Assembly: GCA_002314855.1 (NCBI GenBank)
Contig: DCHQ01000016.1
Location: 1-64,000 of the forward strand
Source: Lachnospiraceae bacterium UBA1748
GTDB lineage: Bacteria; Bacillota; Clostridia; Lachnospirales; Lachnospiraceae
Direction: 5' to 3'
Length of the DNA: 64,000 bases
Positions 9,957-19,558 of the stretch are shown in pieces; position 1 is the stretch's first letter, and every line of letters begins with the position of its first letter. Below the pieces are notes generated by a model, which saw nothing but the letters and a program-made list of their open reading frames with translations, made no database searches and was not told where the DNA came from. The position numbers were made by a program, and so were the translations under genes.

Positions 9957-11501
9957 TTATTCGCCCTTCTTCTGTACTATGACAGGCTCTATACTAAATA
10001 CTTCCCCAAATAGTGCTGCTTTCTTATTAAATGACTCCTTCTCGTAGCCAATATCCTGAACACCTGTAAAATTAATTACAAGCTTATCATCCTGAAGCGT
10101 TGCCTTAATCTTACGCATCTTGTCTTTATGAGATTTATCAAGACCTCCCGCGATTCGAAGAATAGCTGTGAGCTTGGCTATAACAAGATACTCGCTTCGG
10201 CCAAGTGATGACGTGCTTGATATCTCACCATAGTATGCGAATGGTTCATGATTAAACTTAACTACGTAAGCTACGATTTGTCTCTCATCATGAGAAAGGC
10301 CTATCATCTCGGTATTCATAATAATGTTGTACGAGCATTCACCAACATTGGTCATATTAATGAATTTGCCGCAGTCATGAAGTATACTAGCAAGCTGCAA
10401 AAGGAATCTCTCCCTCGTACCCATACCATGTACTGACTGCATGGCATCGAATAGTTCAAGGGCTATACTCGAAATGGTCTCAGCCCTCTTCTTACTACCC
10501 ATATATCTCTTACTTATATTAATGGCTGAAGCTAAGATATCCTTCTCAAAATCATGAGCTATCATCTTAAGCTTACACTTCTCAGCATATTCATAAGCTA
10601 TACCATCGCAAAGAGTTACACCTGGTGCCCAGATATTAACTGCTCCACTGCTTTCGATTATATTCCTGATAATATTGGCTGAAACCTCTATATAATCAAC
10701 CATTTCCTCCGGAACCTCAAGCTTATCAGCCAGTTCTTCTCGGCCTCTTTCAGATAGCTCACTAACAAACTCCATGAAGTCGTGGCTACTTGCAATACAG
10801 TCACCTGATGTAGGTACCACACCTGACTGCATTACTCTTGATACATAATCATCAACGATTATGAGATTGGTTATCTCTCTATCCTTCATATACAGCTTTC
10901 TAAATGTACCAAGCTGGCTCTGAATCATTTCATCGAGCTGTTCACGACGCTTGTCACGAACAATACGCATATGCTCTACCTGATCATTAAGTCTAAGCAC
11001 ACCAAGACGAAGGCTCTGCGTAGTAACAAGTGTATCCTTTTCAAAAAGAGATATCTGAATACTACCGCCGCCTATATCTACGATGGCTGTTCCCTGTTCA
11101 ATTATCCTGTTGAATACTGCGCCTCTAGATGCCACAGACTTATAGTCCAAAAAGCGCTGCTCAGAATTGCTGAGTACCTCCACATCTATACCCGTTCTGT
11201 TACGGATCTGATCTCTTATGATGAGAGTATTCTCAGTCTCTCGAAGTGCTGAAGTGCCGTACGCCTTGTATTCAGTGACATGATAGCTTGCCATAATATC
11301 ACTGAACTTACGGAGTACATCGCATAGATCATCTATCTTACTGAAGCTGATCTTGCCGCTATTATAAGAATCGGAGCCGAGCGCCAATCGATGACGCACG
11401 TGCTCTATTTCCTTCATACCTTTTTTCGAAGATATTTCATATATCTTCATTGCCATCTCAAATGACCCCACATCGATGGCTGCAAATAGTTTATCTGCCA
11501 T
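9957..11501 (-). CDS. ppx: Ppx/GppA exopolyphosphatase-type phosphatase with HD domain
   Basis: The family removes phosphates from polyphosphate ends or converts pppGpp to ppGpp. The protein has 514 residues. The ASKHA ATPase-like N-terminal half shows AAIDVGSFEMAMKI (the usual Ser-Asn is changed to Ser-Phe), YGTSALRE and the phosphate loop DIGGGSIQISL. The C-terminal third is an HD-type domain (ILHDCGKF), as in long Ppx/GppA proteins. Its position before ppk, with no gap, points to polyphosphate turnover. The DUF815 gene lies 59 bases upstream without a visible terminator. Confidence 0.93.
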   Translation of the reverse strand: MADKLFAAIDVGSFEMAMKIYEISSKKGMKEIEHVRHRLALGSDSYNSGKISFSKIDDLCDVLRKFSDIMASYHVTEYKAYGTSALRETENTLIIRDQIRNRTGIDVEVLSNSEQRFLDYKSVASRGAVFNRIIEQGTAIVDIGGGSIQISLFEKDTLVTTQSLRLGVLRLNDQVEHMRIVRDKRREQLDEMIQSQLGTFRKLYMKDREITNLIIVDDYVSRVMQSGVVPTSGDCIASSHDFMEFVSELSERGREELADKLEVPEEMVDYIEVSANIIRNIIESSGAVNIWAPGVTLCDGIAYEYAEKCKLKMIAHDFEKDILASAINISKRYMGSKKRAETISSIALELFDAMQSVHGMGTRERFLLQLASILHDCGKFINMTNVGECSYNIIMNTEMIGLSHDERQIVAYVVKFNHEPFAYYGEISSTSSLGRSEYLVIAKLTAILRIAGGLDKSHKDKMRKIKATLQDDKLVINFTGVQDIGYEKESFNKKAALFGEVFSIEPVIVQKKGE

Positions 11502-11560
11502 ATAACGTAACCCTCCAATGATAAAACTATTTTGTATATTTATTATTTATTCTAATTAAA

Positions 11561-12829
11561 TTACTGCTGACCACGAAGGTAATCAACAAACTGTCTTGCA
11601 GTTCGTCCTGACAATCCGCCATGCTGAAGTTCCCATGCATTGGCCTTAAGCACAAGCTCGTCTTCTGGCATATCGATGTTATACTTCTTCGCAAGCTCTG
11701 TAACGATACGATTAAACTCTCTCTTCTCTGGTCTTCCAAAGTATATAGAAACACCAAATCTTGCAAAGAGTGAAAGCTTCTCCTGAACTGTTTCATTCTT
11801 GTGGATATCCCCGCCATCACCGTCCTTGTCATTAAATGTTTCCTTGACAAGGTGACGTCGGTTACTTGTTGCATATATAAGAACATTGTCAGGCTTACTC
11901 TCAAGTCCACCCTCAATAACAGCCTTTAAATACTTGTACTCGGTCTCGAACTCCTCAAATGATAAGTCATCCATATAAATGATGAACTTATAATTTCTTA
12001 CCTTCAGTCTGTCAATAAGATCATTAAGCTCCTTGTACTGATGCTTATAAACCTCGATCATACGAAGACCGCTTTCATAGTACTGATTGATAATAGCTCT
12101 GATACTAGATGATTTACCTGTACCTGACTCACCATAGATAAGACAGTTATTAGCCTTCTTACCATTTAAAAATGCCTCAGTATTATCAACTAACTTTTGC
12201 TTTGGAATATCATAGCCTACCAGATCATCAAGGCTGGTAACTGCTATATTAAAGATAGGATTGATATTAAGAACATCCTTGTCATGCTCTACTCTAAATG
12301 CCTTATGAAGACCAAATACACCTACACCGTACTTTCCATAGAACTCATCAAGATAGCTCTTGAACTCTTCTACATCCTTAGTACTTGCAAGTCTTACTGC
12401 CAAAGCATTAATCTCAGCAACTATATGCTTGTTATACTTAATAGCTTCTTTGCCAGTACCCTTGTACGATGTGAGTATTGTCATATCCCTAGTATTACCA
12501 ATGCTCTTTTCAAGAGCTTCGATATCATAAGCAAACATATCTCTAAAGATTCTAAAATCATGTAATACAGCCTGATTAAGTGTACCTTCAACATGACCTC
12601 TCATCTCACAACTGATTGTATATGGATTCTCGTTATAAACTAAAAGCTCTGTCAGATAACAATGCCAAAGGTTTCCTTCAAAACCATTCTCACCTGCGTA
12701 CTTGTAAAGCTGACTTACCACCTTATAAAACAGGGCTTCATTAGGCTCGCCCTCCACTAAAGCACACATATTTTCAAGTAACTCAAAGTCCTTACTATCA
12801 CGGTAAAATAAAAACTGTTCTGACTGCAT
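11561..12829 (-). CDS. DUF815-family AAA ATPase
   Basis: An ATPase of the DUF815 family, common in Firmicutes and without a settled role. It shows Walker A YGESGTGKSSS, a Walker B region FIIYMDDLSFEEFE and a sensor-like YATSNRRHLVKETF. The reading frame is open to an ATG at 12847, but that start has no ribosome site; the ATG at 12829 has GAGG eight bases upstream, so I place the start there (422 residues). It heads the reverse cluster with ppx, ppk and maf and is divergent from the nitroreductase gene. Confidence 0.88.
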   Translation of the reverse strand: MQSEQFLFYRDSKDFELLENMCALVEGEPNEALFYKVVSQLYKYAGENGFEGNLWHCYLTELLVYNENPYTISCEMRGHVEGTLNQAVLHDFRIFRDMFAYDIEALEKSIGNTRDMTILTSYKGTGKEAIKYNKHIVAEINALAVRLASTKDVEEFKSYLDEFYGKYGVGVFGLHKAFRVEHDKDVLNINPIFNIAVTSLDDLVGYDIPKQKLVDNTEAFLNGKKANNCLIYGESGTGKSSSIRAIINQYYESGLRMIEVYKHQYKELNDLIDRLKVRNYKFIIYMDDLSFEEFETEYKYLKAVIEGGLESKPDNVLIYATSNRRHLVKETFNDKDGDGGDIHKNETVQEKLSLFARFGVSIYFGRPEKREFNRIVTELAKKYNIDMPEDELVLKANAWELQHGGLSGRTARQFVDYLRGQQ

Positions 12830-12857
12830 TTTTCTCGCCTCATTCACTAAAAATTTG

Positions 12858-12886
12858 TTGTAAATATTATACCATAATGTTATGAT
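12858..12886 (+). promoter_or_regulatory. Predicted promoter of the nitroreductase gene
   Basis: TTGTAA, 17 bases, TATGAT, about 35 bases before the start codon, in the divergent gap. Confidence 0.6.
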
Positions 12887-12922
12887 TTAATGCAGAGAAT
12901 AAACTAAATGGAGGTAAATAAA

Positions 12923-13462
12923 ATGGATGTAAAATCATGTATTTTAGGTAGAAGAAGTATTAGAAAATTTAAAGACACCCCCATTGATGAGGCTGTGATT
13001 CGTGAAATCGTTGAAGAAGCTTCATATGCTCCTAGCTGGAAGCATACACAGATTACTCGTTACGTTGTAATTAAGGATAAAGACCTTAAGGACAAGGTTG
13101 GTGCTTGCACCAGTCAGTATCCTCATAACGGCGAGATTATGGCATCAGCACCAGCATTAGTTGCTGTTACATTTATTAAAAACAGAAGTGGTTTTGAACG
13201 TGATGGTTCTTATACCAATGACCGCGAGTGGGGTTGGCAGATGTTTGATACAGGTGTTGCTTCTCAGACATTTTGTCTTGCTTGTCACGAGCATGGTCTT
13301 GGATCAGTTATCATGGGTATATTTGATCGTGAAAAGATTGAAAAGTTACTCGAGCTTCCTGAAGACAGAGAGCTTGTTTGTCTTATTCCTATTGGTTATC
13401 CTGATGAAGAGCCAGTAGCACCTAAGAGAAAATCAGTTGATGATTTACTTACAATCATTTAA
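12923..13462 (+). CDS. Nitroreductase-family FMN oxidoreductase
   Basis: The 179-residue flavoprotein of the nitroreductase fold probably reduces nitro compounds, quinones or flavins with NAD(P)H. The FMN-binding opening GRRSIRKFKDTPID is clear, as are APSWKHTQITRY and the late GLGSVIMGIFDREKI. An ATG at 12908 is in frame, but GGAGG overlaps it and sits the right distance before the ATG at 12923, so that start is chosen. It is a single-gene unit with its own promoter and terminator. The physiological substrate is unknown. Confidence 0.9.
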   Translation: MDVKSCILGRRSIRKFKDTPIDEAVIREIVEEASYAPSWKHTQITRYVVIKDKDLKDKVGACTSQYPHNGEIMASAPALVAVTFIKNRSGFERDGSYTNDREWGWQMFDTGVASQTFCLACHEHGLGSVIMGIFDREKIEKLLELPEDRELVCLIPIGYPDEEPVAPKRKSVDDLLTII

Positions 13463-13467
13463 ATACT

Positions 13468-13498
13468 AAGGAGAGAATTTTCTATTCTCTCCTTTTTT
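13468..13498 (+). terminator. Intrinsic terminator after the nitroreductase gene
   Basis: Perfect 11-bp stem AAGGAGAGAAT / ATTCTCTCCTT with a TTTCT loop and a run of Ts. Confidence 0.92.
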
Positions 13499-13546
13499 AT
13501 GGAGTTAATTAATATATTTAAAATATACTAGAAAAGGGGAAAACTA

Positions 13547-14464
13547 ATGAGACATTTAATGAACCCATTGGACTTCAGCGTAGAAGAGCTTGAAAAGCTT
13601 TTCGACCTGGCTAACGACATCGAAAACAATCCTGCAAAGTATGCTCACGCATGCGATGGCAAAATCCTTGCTACATGCTTTTATGAGCCTAGTACTCGTA
13701 CAAGACTTAGCTTCGAATCAGCAATGCTAAGACTTGGTGGACAGGTACTTGGTTTCTCGGAAGCAACATCATCTTCTGCTGCCAAAGGAGAAAGCGTATC
13801 AGATACTATAAGAGTGGTATCTTGCTACGCTGATATATGTGCTATGAGACATCCTAAGGAAGGTGCTCCTATGGTAGCTGCTTCCAAGTCAAAGATTCCA
13901 GTAATCAACGCAGGTGATGGTGGTCATCAGCACCCAACACAGACACTTACAGACTTACTTACTATTAGAACTAAGAAGGGACAGCTCGGTAACTGTACAA
14001 TCGGTTTATGTGGCGACCTTAAGTTTGGACGTACTGTTCACTCACTTATTAACGCACTTGTTCGTTACGAGAATGTACGCTTCATCCTTATCAGCCCAGA
14101 AGAGCTCCGTATCCCAAGCTACCTTCGTGATAAGCTTACTGATATGGGCGTTGAGTTCCAGGAAGTAATCAAGCTTGAAGACGTTATGCCTGAACTTGAT
14201 CTCCTCTATATGACAAGAGTTCAGAAGGAAAGATTCTTCAACGAAGAAGACTACGTAAGATTAAAAGACTTCTACGTTCTTAATAAGCAGAAAATGGAAA
14301 ACGCCAAGGAAGATATGCTTGTACTTCATCCTCTTCCACGTGTTAATGAGATTTCAGTAGAAGTTGATAATGATCCAAGAGCTGTATACTTTGATCAGGC
14401 ACAGTACGGTGTATATGTAAGAATGGCACTTATTCTTACTCTTCTTGAATCAGCTAAAAATTAA
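13547..14464 (+). CDS. pyrB: Aspartate carbamoyltransferase, catalytic chain
   Basis: It joins carbamoyl phosphate to aspartate, the first committed step of pyrimidine synthesis. The 305 residues are normal length. The carbamoyl-phosphate loop [14 protein letters not shown], the 80s-loop region SSSAAKGES and [16 protein letters not shown] are all present, with a late [11 protein letters not shown] regulatory-chain gene follows after 44 bases, so the enzyme should be of the c6r6 type. AAGGGG precedes the ATG. No PyrR-type attenuator is visible in the short leader. Confidence 0.97.
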   Translation: MRHLMNPLDFSVEELEKLFDLANDIENNPAKYAHACDGKILATCFYEPSTRTRLSFESAMLRLGGQVLGFSEATSSSAAKGESVSDTIRVVSCYADICAMRHPKEGAPMVAASKSKIPVINAGDGGHQHPTQTLTDLLTIRTKKGQLGNCTIGLCGDLKFGRTVHSLINALVRYENVRFILISPEELRIPSYLRDKLTDMGVEFQEVIKLEDVMPELDLLYMTRVQKERFFNEEDYVRLKDFYVLNKQKMENAKEDMLVLHPLPRVNEISVEVDNDPRAVYFDQAQYGVYVRMALILTLLESAKN

Positions 14465-14508
14465 CGGTTACCGATTACAATATCAATTACCAGAAAGGAA
14501 TTACTATT

Positions 14509-14937
14509 ATGTTAAATGTAGGTAAAATCGAAGAAGGTTTTGTATTAGATCACATTCCTGCAGGCAAGAGTATGTCAATCTACTACCATCTTGGACTCGA
14601 CAAACTTGACTGTACAGTTGCAATTATAAAGAACGCCAAGAGTGACAAGCTTGGCAAAAAGGATATCGTAAAGGTTGAATGCGACATCAACACTTTGGAT
14701 CTTGACGTACTTGCTGTTATCTGTCATACAATCACTGTTAATGTTATTAAAGACGGTGAAATAATCGAAAAGAAGGAACTTGTTCTTCCAGAAACACTCA
14801 CTAATGTTATGAAGTGCAAGAACCCAAGATGTATCACATCTATTGAACAGGAGCTTCCACATATCTTCTATCTTGCGGATCCTGTCAAAGAAGTATACAG
14901 ATGTAAATATTGTGACGAAAAAAATAGCGGAATTTAA
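14509..14937 (+). CDS. pyrI: Aspartate carbamoyltransferase, regulatory chain
   Basis: The zinc-binding regulatory chain that gives nucleotide feedback control to PyrB. The 142 residues show the nucleotide-binding N-terminal half and four zinc cysteines, CKNPRC and CKYCDE, near the C-terminus. Its length is close to the family norm of about 150. The terminator hairpin begins inside the last codons. Confidence 0.95.
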   Translation: MLNVGKIEEGFVLDHIPAGKSMSIYYHLGLDKLDCTVAIIKNAKSDKLGKKDIVKVECDINTLDLDVLAVICHTITVNVIKDGEIIEKKELVLPETLTNVMKCKNPRCITSIEQELPHIFYLADPVKEVYRCKYCDEKNSGI

Positions 14938-14950
14938 TTCCGCTATTTTT
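14920..14950 (+). terminator. Intrinsic terminator of pyrB-pyrI
   Basis: AAAAATAGCGGAA / TTCCGCTATTTTT, a 13-bp stem with a five-base loop and Ts; it overlaps the pyrI stop codon. Confidence 0.92.
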
Positions 14951-14972
14951 ATATTAAATATTTTATTATTGA

Positions 14973-16358
14973 TTATAATTCTATGCTTTCTAAATCAACC
15001 TTCTCCAGTGTTGATAAACATTCCTCTGAAGCATCTTCTATATTAACAACTCGGCTTGCGTGATTGGTAATGGCTTTCTCCAGGAAGTTACGTACATCAC
15101 GGGCGTTCGCAAAGTTCTCAGGTCTGTTATCAAATCTTTCATTAAAGAATGAAAGTGCATACTTCTCTGCTTCAGGAGACAGTTTATAATCCTGCTTCTT
15201 GCACATACTATTAAGTATAGCTAGCTGTTCCTTACCAGTATAATCTTCAAAGAAAATAAATTTGTTAAAACGCGACTTTAATCCAGGATTAGATGCCAGG
15301 AACTGAGCCATAAGATCGGGATAACCAGCTACTATTACGACCAAGTCATCACGATGATCTTCCATTGCCTTAAGAAGTGTATCCACAGCCTCCTGTCCAA
15401 AATCACCCTGTCCCTTACCAACTGTAAGTGTGTATGCTTCATCGATAAAAAGAATACCACCAAGCGCTGATTCAATTACCTCAGAAGTCTTAATAGCTGT
15501 CTGTCCCACATATCCCTTAACAAGGCCTGAACGGTCAACCTCTATTAACTGACCTTTCTTAAGTGCACCAAGCGCCTTATATATACCAGCAAGAGTTCTT
15601 GCAACAGTTGTTTTACCTGTACCTGGATTACCTGAGAAAACCATGTGCTTAGATACATTGGAGATCTTCATGTTCTTCTCCTTACGCATCTTCTGCACCT
15701 TAAGAAGATTAACAAGGCTGTTAACCTCATTCTTAACCGAGTTAAGTCCAACCAGTGAATTGAAATCCTCGAGAAGCTTTTCAAGCTCTTCCTGGTTAGC
15801 CTCGCCAGTTGGTTCTTCCACGATGGTTGTAGTATACATCTTATCACATAGAGCTATCTTCACTCCAAATTCATCAAGGAAATTCTCGAGTCTGTCTATA
15901 TAATCAGTAAGCTTTTTAGCTGCTATAATAGACTCATCAGGATGACTAGCTATAATAGTCTGTCCAAACAGCTTATATGTATCAAGCACTATCTGTGCTT
16001 TCTGATTCTTAAATGGGTCATTAGGAATGGATTTCTTGGCATCAGCAAGTACACAATACTTAATCATAGGCGGAATCTCACTACCGTACTCATCTTCATT
16101 GAGATGCTCACGATACTTGAGTTCTCGAAGCTCTGTAAGAGGTGGACATACGCCTATGCATTCCTTCATACACTCGGCTTCATCTTCTGTAAAATGACCA
16201 TCGGACTCAGACATATACGCCCCAAACTTAACTAGTCCAAAACGAAACTCATCAAGAAGCTCCTCTGTCTTACCCTTAAGATCCGAGATTGCAAATGTAG
16301 TCATAAGCCTGCATATACTCTCACAATGTGCAATCATCTCTTTGATGTTCTGTTCCAT
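14973..16358 (-). CDS. CbxX/SpoVK-type AAA ATPase with TerB-like N-terminal region
   Basis: A 461-residue AAA protein of the CbxX/CfqX/SpoVK group. Residues from about 200 carry the ATPase: Walker A VFSGNPGTGKTTVARTL, the pore-type segment GYVGQTAIKT, Walker B GGILFIDEAYTL and a sensor at VVIVAGYPDLM. The N-terminal ~110 residues are helical and include ESDGHFTEDEAECMKE, which resembles a TerB-like acidic helical domain (inference). SpoVK proteins act in sporulation and CbxX proteins remodel Rubisco; no such partner is near here, so the target is unknown. Confidence 0.82.
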   Translation of the reverse strand: MEQNIKEMIAHCESICRLMTTFAISDLKGKTEELLDEFRFGLVKFGAYMSESDGHFTEDEAECMKECIGVCPPLTELRELKYREHLNEDEYGSEIPPMIKYCVLADAKKSIPNDPFKNQKAQIVLDTYKLFGQTIIASHPDESIIAAKKLTDYIDRLENFLDEFGVKIALCDKMYTTTIVEEPTGEANQEELEKLLEDFNSLVGLNSVKNEVNSLVNLLKVQKMRKEKNMKISNVSKHMVFSGNPGTGKTTVARTLAGIYKALGALKKGQLIEVDRSGLVKGYVGQTAIKTSEVIESALGGILFIDEAYTLTVGKGQGDFGQEAVDTLLKAMEDHRDDLVVIVAGYPDLMAQFLASNPGLKSRFNKFIFFEDYTGKEQLAILNSMCKKQDYKLSPEAEKYALSFFNERFDNRPENFANARDVRNFLEKAITNHASRVVNIEDASEECLSTLEKVDLESIEL

Positions 16359-16414
16359 GCCCCTAAAACTCCCAATAACAATTAATTAAATGTAGATTAT
16401 ATTATTATTTAAAA

Positions 16415-17347
16415 TCAAGTAAATGAAATGACTTCCTGCTTTGGTTTTGCTGCTGGTTTAACCTCAACAGCCTCAAGAACAGGTCCTTCTCCCTGGTATT
16501 CTGGGAATACGCCTCTTGTAACCTTAGCCTTAACTGTTACCCAAGACTTATTCTTAAGTTCGTTAATCTTATCATATTTACAAGGAAAGCCTATAAATGC
16601 CATATCATCAGCACAACAGGTCATAGCCATTCTACCCGGTACAAAGTATCCCTTAATAAGCTTAGGGGGTAAAAGTGCCATAGCTAAGAATGATACTGTC
16701 TTACCTTCATATCTTTCAAGATGATCCATCATATCAAGATACCAGATGCCATATGACATGTCTGTCAGGTCTATATGATCTGTATTAAGCTCATAAGGAA
16801 GATCTTCCTCGAATATCTCATCGATTTCACCCTGCGAGTCCTCAAATACCACATCAGCTCCAGGATTAATAGACTTAATATTTCTTCTATAGCCACCAAG
16901 CTCATCACGTAAATCATCACATCTGTTAAATACTACTAGCTCAGACTTACGAACCATATCAGCAACCATAGAACGCATATTGTTGTAATACATTGAGAAT
17001 GTATTCGCATCAATCATAGAGATTTGCTGTTCAACAACCCAGTCATTAGGAAGGGATATCTCCTTATTATTCCACATACCGTTGTATTCGATTACAATAC
17101 GCTCCGGACGCCACTGCTTATCAAGCTCTCTAAGCTTATCCAAAGTAAAATCTTCTTCATCTTCTATGGTTTCAACAATAGTCTTGCTTCTTTTAAGAAG
17201 CTCTGCATCATACTCTTCCTCGCCCTCTTCACATAAGATAAGAAGAGTTGTGCCCTTAATCTTAAAATAATCCTGAGCAAGTGTAAAAGTAAGGAACGAT
17301 GTCTTTCCACTATCCAAAAAACCATTAATCATGTATACAGGTTTCAT
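16415..17347 (-). CDS. CobW/G3E-type GTPase lacking the CxCC metal motif
   Basis: A 310-residue P-loop GTPase of the G3E (CobW/HypB/UreG) class. It opens MKPVYMINGFLDSGKTS, a Walker A variant with Asp where CobW proteins usually have Gly, and has a FNRCDD guanine-specificity-like segment. The C-terminal third looks like a CobW C-terminal domain. The usual metal-binding CxCC motif after the P-loop is missing. It starts 19 bases after the next CobW gene, so the pair is one operon; the first may chaperone metal while this one acts as partner or has a different cargo (inference). Confidence 0.82.
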   Translation of the reverse strand: MKPVYMINGFLDSGKTSFLTFTLAQDYFKIKGTTLLILCEEGEEEYDAELLKRSKTIVETIEDEEDFTLDKLRELDKQWRPERIVIEYNGMWNNKEISLPNDWVVEQQISMIDANTFSMYYNNMRSMVADMVRKSELVVFNRCDDLRDELGGYRRNIKSINPGADVVFEDSQGEIDEIFEEDLPYELNTDHIDLTDMSYGIWYLDMMDHLERYEGKTVSFLAMALLPPKLIKGYFVPGRMAMTCCADDMAFIGFPCKYDKINELKNKSWVTVKAKVTRGVFPEYQGEGPVLEAVEVKPAAKPKQEVISFT

Positions 17348-17366
17348 TCATTCTCTCCTGTGCTAT

Positions 17367-18470
17367 TTATTTAGAAAATAACTGCTTTAATGCTTCTTCA
17401 TTTAACTTAGAACCAATTACACAGAATCGACCAGTTACTTCAGGCGAGCCTGCTCTTACATTGCTCTCACCTGGAACATAATCGAAGTATACCCAACCTT
17501 CTTCTGTTGAAGGAACCATACCCTTGGCTCTAAGAACAAAACCATACTTCTTCTCATCCTCAAGTTCCTCAAGGATATTCTCGATATCATCCTTTGAATA
17601 CTTGGTAGGTGTTTCCATACCCCAGCTTGTAAATACTTCGTCAGCATGGTGGTGACCGTGATGATCATGGTCGTGACAACCACATGTACAATTCTCATCA
17701 TGCTCGTGATGATGCTCATGCTCGTGCTCGTGATCATGGTCGTGATCATGGTGATGCTCGTGATCATGGTCATGGTCATGGTCGTGGCATCCGCATGTAC
17801 AATTCTCATCATGCTCATGATGATGATGCTCGTGATCATGCTCCATCTCTTCCATAAGCTGCTTAGCAAGATCAACCTTACCCTCGATAGTTTCCTTAAT
17901 ATCCTTACCATCAAGCTCATCCCATGGAGTAGTTATAATAGTAGCTGTCTGATTGTACTCACGAAGAGTATCAACTGCAACCTTAAGCTTTTCCTCTGTC
18001 ATCTTACCTGTACGGCTAAGTACAATAGTTCCAGCATGCTCAACCTGATTAACAAAGAACTCACCAAAGTTCTTAATGTAAAGCTTACATTTAGAAGCAT
18101 CAACAACTGCTACCGCACTGTTAAGAACAACATCATCGCCAAGGTCAGCACTCTCAACTGCCTTAACAACATCAGAAAGCTTACCTACGCCTGATGGCTC
18201 AATAAGAATTCTGTCAGGATGATACTTTGTTAATACCTCATTAAGTGATGTTCCAAAATCACCAACAAGTGAACAGCAGATACATCCACTATTCATTTCT
18301 TTTATTTCAATACCAGCTTCCTTAAGGAAACCACCATCAATACCAATCTCACCAAACTCGTTCTCAATGAGTACAACCTGCTCACCCTGAAAACCTTCCT
18401 TAAGAAGCTTCTTGATAAGAGTTGTCTTACCTGCTCCAAGGAAACCTGAAAATACATCAATCTTTGTCAT
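17367..18470 (-). CDS. CobW/ZNG1-type GTPase with a His/Cys-rich metal-binding insert
   Basis: A 367-residue GTPase of the COG0523 group of metal chaperones. Walker A is GFLGAGKTT and the metal site CxCC is present in MNSGCICCSLVGDF. Between the GTPase core and the C-terminal CobW domain sits a long His/Asp/Glu-rich stretch (about residues 210-275). It holds two copies of a HEHDENCTCGCHDHDH block, each with three cysteines, so it can bind several zinc-like ions. This favours zinc storage or transfer over cobalamin synthesis, since no cob genes are near. Zinc control (Zur) is likely for the family, but I saw no clear operator. Confidence 0.9.
   Translation of the reverse strand: MTKIDVFSGFLGAGKTTLIKKLLKEGFQGEQVVLIENEFGEIGIDGGFLKEAGIEIKEMNSGCICCSLVGDFGTSLNEVLTKYHPDRILIEPSGVGKLSDVVKAVESADLGDDVVLNSAVAVVDASKCKLYIKNFGEFFVNQVEHAGTIVLSRTGKMTEEKLKVAVDTLREYNQTATIITTPWDELDGKDIKETIEGKVDLAKQLMEEMEHDHEHHHHEHDENCTCGCHDHDHDHDHEHHHDHDHDHEHEHEHHHEHDENCTCGCHDHDHHGHHHADEVFTSWGMETPTKYSKDDIENILEELEDEKKYGFVLRAKGMVPSTEEGWVYFDYVPGESNVRAGSPEVTGRFCVIGSKLNEEALKQLFSK
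17640..17850. repeat. Imperfect coding repeat, His/Cys-rich block of the CobW protein
   Basis: Simple CAT/CGT/GTG-type triplets encode alternating His with Asp or Glu. Within them two near-identical ~50-base blocks encode HEHDENCTCGC. The region is prone to slippage, so copy number may differ among strains. Confidence 0.8.
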
Positions 18471-18571
18471 TGTCCTCTACCTCTTTCCTTTATATTTAAA
18501 TGAATTTAGTTACTGTATACACCTTTTTACGGGCAATTGCCATATTGTTAAATATAATTTTAATTATCCGC

Positions 18572-19489
18572 TTATTTCATGAAGCCATCGATGATCTGTG
18601 CCTCTGCTTCCTGCTCTGTAAGGCCAAGAGTCATAAGTTTAATAAGCTGTTCGCCTGCGATTTTTCCTATAGCAGCTTCATGAACAAGCGACGCCTCTAC
18701 ATGATTGGCTGTTATTTCCGGAATTGCTCTAACAGAAGCGCCATCCATAATAATTGCATCACACTCTGTATGTCCATAGCACTCATTATTACCATTAATC
18801 TTAGAATAGAATGTCTGAGTTGACTTATCCTTCGCTACGGATCTTGATATAACATTGGCACTTGAGCCGGCGCCATTTAAATCTACAGTAAAATCAGTGG
18901 TTGCATTTTGTGACCCGTGTGTCATTATTTTTTCTTTGATTACAAGTGTTGCCTTATCATCAAGCTTCGCTGTAGTCTTACGAGCTGTAGAATCAATACC
19001 CTTGATCTGCACTGTATCCATTTCAAGATAAGCACCTTCACCAAGTTCCACATGAGTGGTTGGGTTCATGATTCTTTCACCGTTACCATCTCCAGCGCCA
19101 TAATGCTTCTCAATATATTTTACACGAGAATTCTTTCCTACGAAAAAGCTGTGGATACCACTATGCTCTGATGTCTGATCACCACTGTTGTGAATACCAC
19201 ATCCAGCAACGATTGTGATGTCACAGTCTTCACCTATAATGAAATCATTATATACACTTTCCTTTAAACCAGACTGAGATAACACTACAGGAATATGAAC
19301 ACTTTCATTCTTAGTGCCTGCCTTGATAATAATATCAATACCTGGCTTATCAGTCTTTGTAACTATATCAATATTTTCAGTTGTATTTCGTCCATCAAGC
19401 TGACCATTTACTCTGAAGTTATATGCACCCTGTGGAACCTCATGAAGATCAGCGACTGCTTCTAACAGTCCTTTTTGTATTTCATCCAT
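18572..19489 (-). CDS. sufB: SufB/SufD-family Fe-S scaffold protein (short form)
   Basis: A 305-residue member of the SufB/SufD family with the beta-helix core and the family's closing region: GHTECDAIIMDG, then HEAAIGKIAGEQL and a GLTEQEAEAQIIDGF ending. It is much shorter than the ~470-residue SufB of SufBCD systems and resembles the compact SufB of the two-gene SufBC (SMS-type) systems of archaea and anaerobes. It follows sufC by 69 bases. No sufD, sufS or sufU is next to it, so sulfur must come from elsewhere. Confidence 0.87.
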   Translation of the reverse strand: MDEIQKGLLEAVADLHEVPQGAYNFRVNGQLDGRNTTENIDIVTKTDKPGIDIIIKAGTKNESVHIPVVLSQSGLKESVYNDFIIGEDCDITIVAGCGIHNSGDQTSEHSGIHSFFVGKNSRVKYIEKHYGAGDGNGERIMNPTTHVELGEGAYLEMDTVQIKGIDSTARKTTAKLDDKATLVIKEKIMTHGSQNATTDFTVDLNGAGSSANVISRSVAKDKSTQTFYSKINGNNECYGHTECDAIIMDGASVRAIPEITANHVEASLVHEAAIGKIAGEQLIKLMTLGLTEQEAEAQIIDGFMK

Positions 19490-19558
19490 ATTATCGCCTC
19501 AAGCCTTTCGCGCTTTTATTAAATCTACATTTAGCATTTATAATCTTGCCCAACTATT

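Noticed and set aside
17646..18194. Forward open frame of Met/Val-rich sequence opposite the His-rich CobW gene
   Set aside because: It arises from the complement of His/Asp codons; low complexity and no start signals.
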